From JAPLKB01 sp964532465 (GTDB taxonomy: Bacteria > Desulfobacterota > Syntrophorhabdia > Syntrophorhabdales > Syntrophorhabdaceae): DNA of 64,000 bases. The stretch covers positions 103,009 to 167,008 of the forward strand of contig CAZHHX010000002.1 of assembly GCA_964532465.1 (NCBI GenBank), given 5' to 3'. Positions 62,465-64,000 of the stretch are shown here, piece by piece. Both the position numbers and the translations under genes were made by a program. Below the pieces are notes generated by a model, which was given only the letters and a program-made list of their open reading frames with translations, ran no database searches and had not been told where the DNA came from. Position 1 is the first letter of the stretch. Every line of letters begins with the position of its first letter.

Positions 62465-63680
62465 TCTCAAAACCCCCTTCTCTCCAATAGTCACCGAGGT
62501 TGCCCGATTCTTCGAGATATTCGCGCAATGTCTTATAATCATTTCGGCTCATCGATTTGTTAAGTGGAGTCGCTATGGTGCCTTTTTCGGGCTGTCGCTT
62601 AACAAGAACGAGGTTTTCGGGCTTGAGGTGATCCAGAACAAAATCTGAATGAGTACTTATAACTATTTGTTTCTGCCTCGACTGGGATTTTATTAATGAA
62701 ATTATGCTGCTGAGTAGACCGTGATGTATGCAAACCTCCGGTTCTTCAATTAGAAGAAGTTTACTATCATCCGTCAGAACATAAAAAAGTAATGCCAGGG
62801 TTTTAAATGTTCCTTCAGATAACTGATTTGGCGAAAGTTTACTGCCCGCAACGGTGAAAATGGGTATGATTAATAGACGGTTCCTCTCGATTTTCTTAAT
62901 TTTGCCTGCTGATTGAACCTCATAAGAGCTAGAGGGCATCTCGACTTCTATGAATGATGTGTCATCCACTAATGCAATTCCGTCTTGGCCGACCGTACTC
63001 ATGTACCGCTTAAACTGTTTATCTTGGGTCTTCCACGAGTTGTACAAGTCGAGGATGAACTGTTCATGGCCGACAAGCGGACGCATTTTTTTTAAGGGTC
63101 GATTCTCTTCAAGTTCAATTGAAACCGGACATCTTGACGGATCTGAAAATTGGCTGGCGCTATAATAGTTAATACCACCGAAGAATCTTACAATGTCCAT
63201 TGCCAACAAATCCAACTCCTTGGGGAGGGAGCTATGTTGTCTGCTAATCGGTTGAAATCTTCCCCTCAAATTAATCCTAACTTGAGAATGGGACTGTTCA
63301 CTAAAAGCCAAGTACTCTATAGGTAAATGAATCCATTTTGATTTGCCTGTATATTCACGAAAATTCCACCTTAAATTCGTAGACATCACATCATCAAAGT
63401 TTCGCTCATCAGTCTCAAAGATGACCTCGCCAGCTATATAAATAGTTTTCCCTCCATCTTCAATCTCAACTTTAATGTTGCAGCTATTATAAGGTGAATC
63501 TTGATTGGGTCTTAGAATAAACCTAGATCGGCAAGCTTTTTTCAGAAGAAGAAGTGCATTTAAAATGTTGCTTTTTCCGGCACTATTTACGCCAATGAGC
63601 GCTGTAAGCTCCCGATTCAACGGGAGCCGTGTTTTGATGCATGAGCGGTATGACATTACTTCGAGTGATTTGATTTTCAT
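62457..63680 (-). CDS. OLD/AAA_21-type ATPase of a two-gene defence-like cassette
   Basis: An SMC/ABC-like ATPase of 407 residues. Walker A is GVNSAGKSNILNALLLL, the signature region is LSEGTFKTLALLFY, Walker B is KLLLIEEPEVCIHHGLL and the H-loop is VISTHSDFVLDHL. It lacks a fused TOPRIM domain, which the next gene supplies. The start ATG 63680 has aagggg six bases upstream; an ATG at 63686 is too close to that site. Paired ATPase/TOPRIM genes occur as PARIS-like and related anti-phage systems. Confidence 0.82.
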   Translation of the reverse strand: MKIKSLEVMSYRSCIKTRLPLNRELTALIGVNSAGKSNILNALLLLKKACRSRFILRPNQDSPYNSCNIKVEIEDGGKTIYIAGEVIFETDERNFDDVMSTNLRWNFREYTGKSKWIHLPIEYLAFSEQSHSQVRINLRGRFQPISRQHSSLPKELDLLAMDIVRFFGGINYYSASQFSDPSRCPVSIELEENRPLKKMRPLVGHEQFILDLYNSWKTQDKQFKRYMSTVGQDGIALVDDTSFIEVEMPSSSYEVQSAGKIKKIERNRLLIIPIFTVAGSKLSPNQLSEGTFKTLALLFYVLTDDSKLLLIEEPEVCIHHGLLSSIISLIKSQSRQKQIVISTHSDFVLDHLKPENLVLVKRQPEKGTIATPLNKSMSRNDYKTLREYLEESGNLGDYWREGGFESE

Positions 63681-64000
63681 GAACATCCCCTTGCACGAGA
63701 TATTGAATACAAGAGGTTATTGGTTGCCTACATTGATACTTATCGCAACTAACCTATGTAAACTTATGTGCAGTCATTGTTATTATTGCACAACTTTAAA
63801 CAATATCAAGAATTATTTTATAATCAGCGTACTGATTGCCGGTTAAAATCTTGCATGCACAATGAAAACAGAAAAATCACTATAGCAGGAAGAAAGCAGT
63901 GCTTCAGGCAAAAATCACGTAGCGCTCATTTCAGGAAGGCAACCGTATACAGCAAGAGTAGGAAATGAGCTGTTATGCATTTGTACATTTCGTTCGGTTA
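63681..64000. other. region upstream of the ATPase cassette
   Basis: AT-rich DNA presumably containing the cassette promoter on the minus strand. A 66-codon plus-strand frame at 63768-63968 shows no domain and is not annotated. Nothing else is evident up to the window end. Confidence 0.4.

Overview
The window reads as a chromosome segment of a Gram-negative, probably anaerobic bacterium of the deltaproteobacterial / Desulfobacterota type. This is inference from gene content. LpxC, a PldA-type outer-membrane phospholipase and LolA show an outer membrane. A tetraheme c-type cytochrome beside System II (ResB/CcsA) maturation genes, a CooC-type nickel-insertion ATPase and a YedE/YedF/aminotransferase-V selenium-type cluster suggest anaerobic metabolism. 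The order ftsH-folP-cdaA-ybbR-pdxJ // acpS-nnr-tsaE-lysC-cimA is, from memory, the arrangement of Geobacter-like deltaproteobacteria. I see no rRNA, tRNA or CRISPR array.

Layout. 1-1.7 kb: the 5' part of a leftward gene fusing an L,D-transpeptidase domain to a MurC/Mpl-type Mur ligase. 1.7-3 kb: a decayed ParB-like gene with tandem and REP-like repeats. 3-10 kb: an accessory block with a complete type I restriction-modification operon (hsdR, hsdM, hsdS), a PIN-domain gene with a small partner, and a Phd/ParE toxin-antitoxin pair. 10-22 kb: a Sel1-repeat protein, phospholipase A, a tetraheme cytochrome with ResB/CcsA, PurQ, HU, an acetoin-utilisation/histone-deacetylase-like amidohydrolase, and the yedE-yedF-aminotransferase group behind a structured leader. 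22-34 kb: leftward recO and lolA-ftsK, plsC-cooC and a chemoreceptor, then rightward carboxymuconolactone decarboxylase-like protein, glycogen phosphorylase coupled to a second L,D-transpeptidase, and a PilZ protein.

34-54 kb is a leftward superoperon: ftsH, folP, cdaA, ybbR, pdxJ, then acpS, nnr, tsaE, lysC, cimA and a free-standing LeuA-type regulatory domain. About 9 kb of unrelated DNA splits it between pdxJ and acpS: an intact ParB-like gene, a second ParB-like remnant, a 2053-residue secreted modular protein and a chemoreceptor. 54-59 kb: rplM-rpsI-argC, a response regulator, methylmalonyl-CoA epimerase, a receiver-LpxC fusion and a CopZ-like metallochaperone.

59-64 kb is again accessory DNA: a MITE-like inverted repeat, repeats flanking an IS110-family element, and a two-gene leftward cassette of an OLD/AAA_21-type ATPase plus a TOPRIM-like protein that looks like a PARIS-like or split-OLD defence module.

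The strongest items for follow-up are the transpeptidase-Mur ligase fusion, the ATPase/TOPRIM cassette, the receiver-LpxC fusion, the split superoperon with its three ParB-like copies and giant secreted protein, and the structured leaders before yedE (attenuator-like) and recO (G-quadruplex-like).
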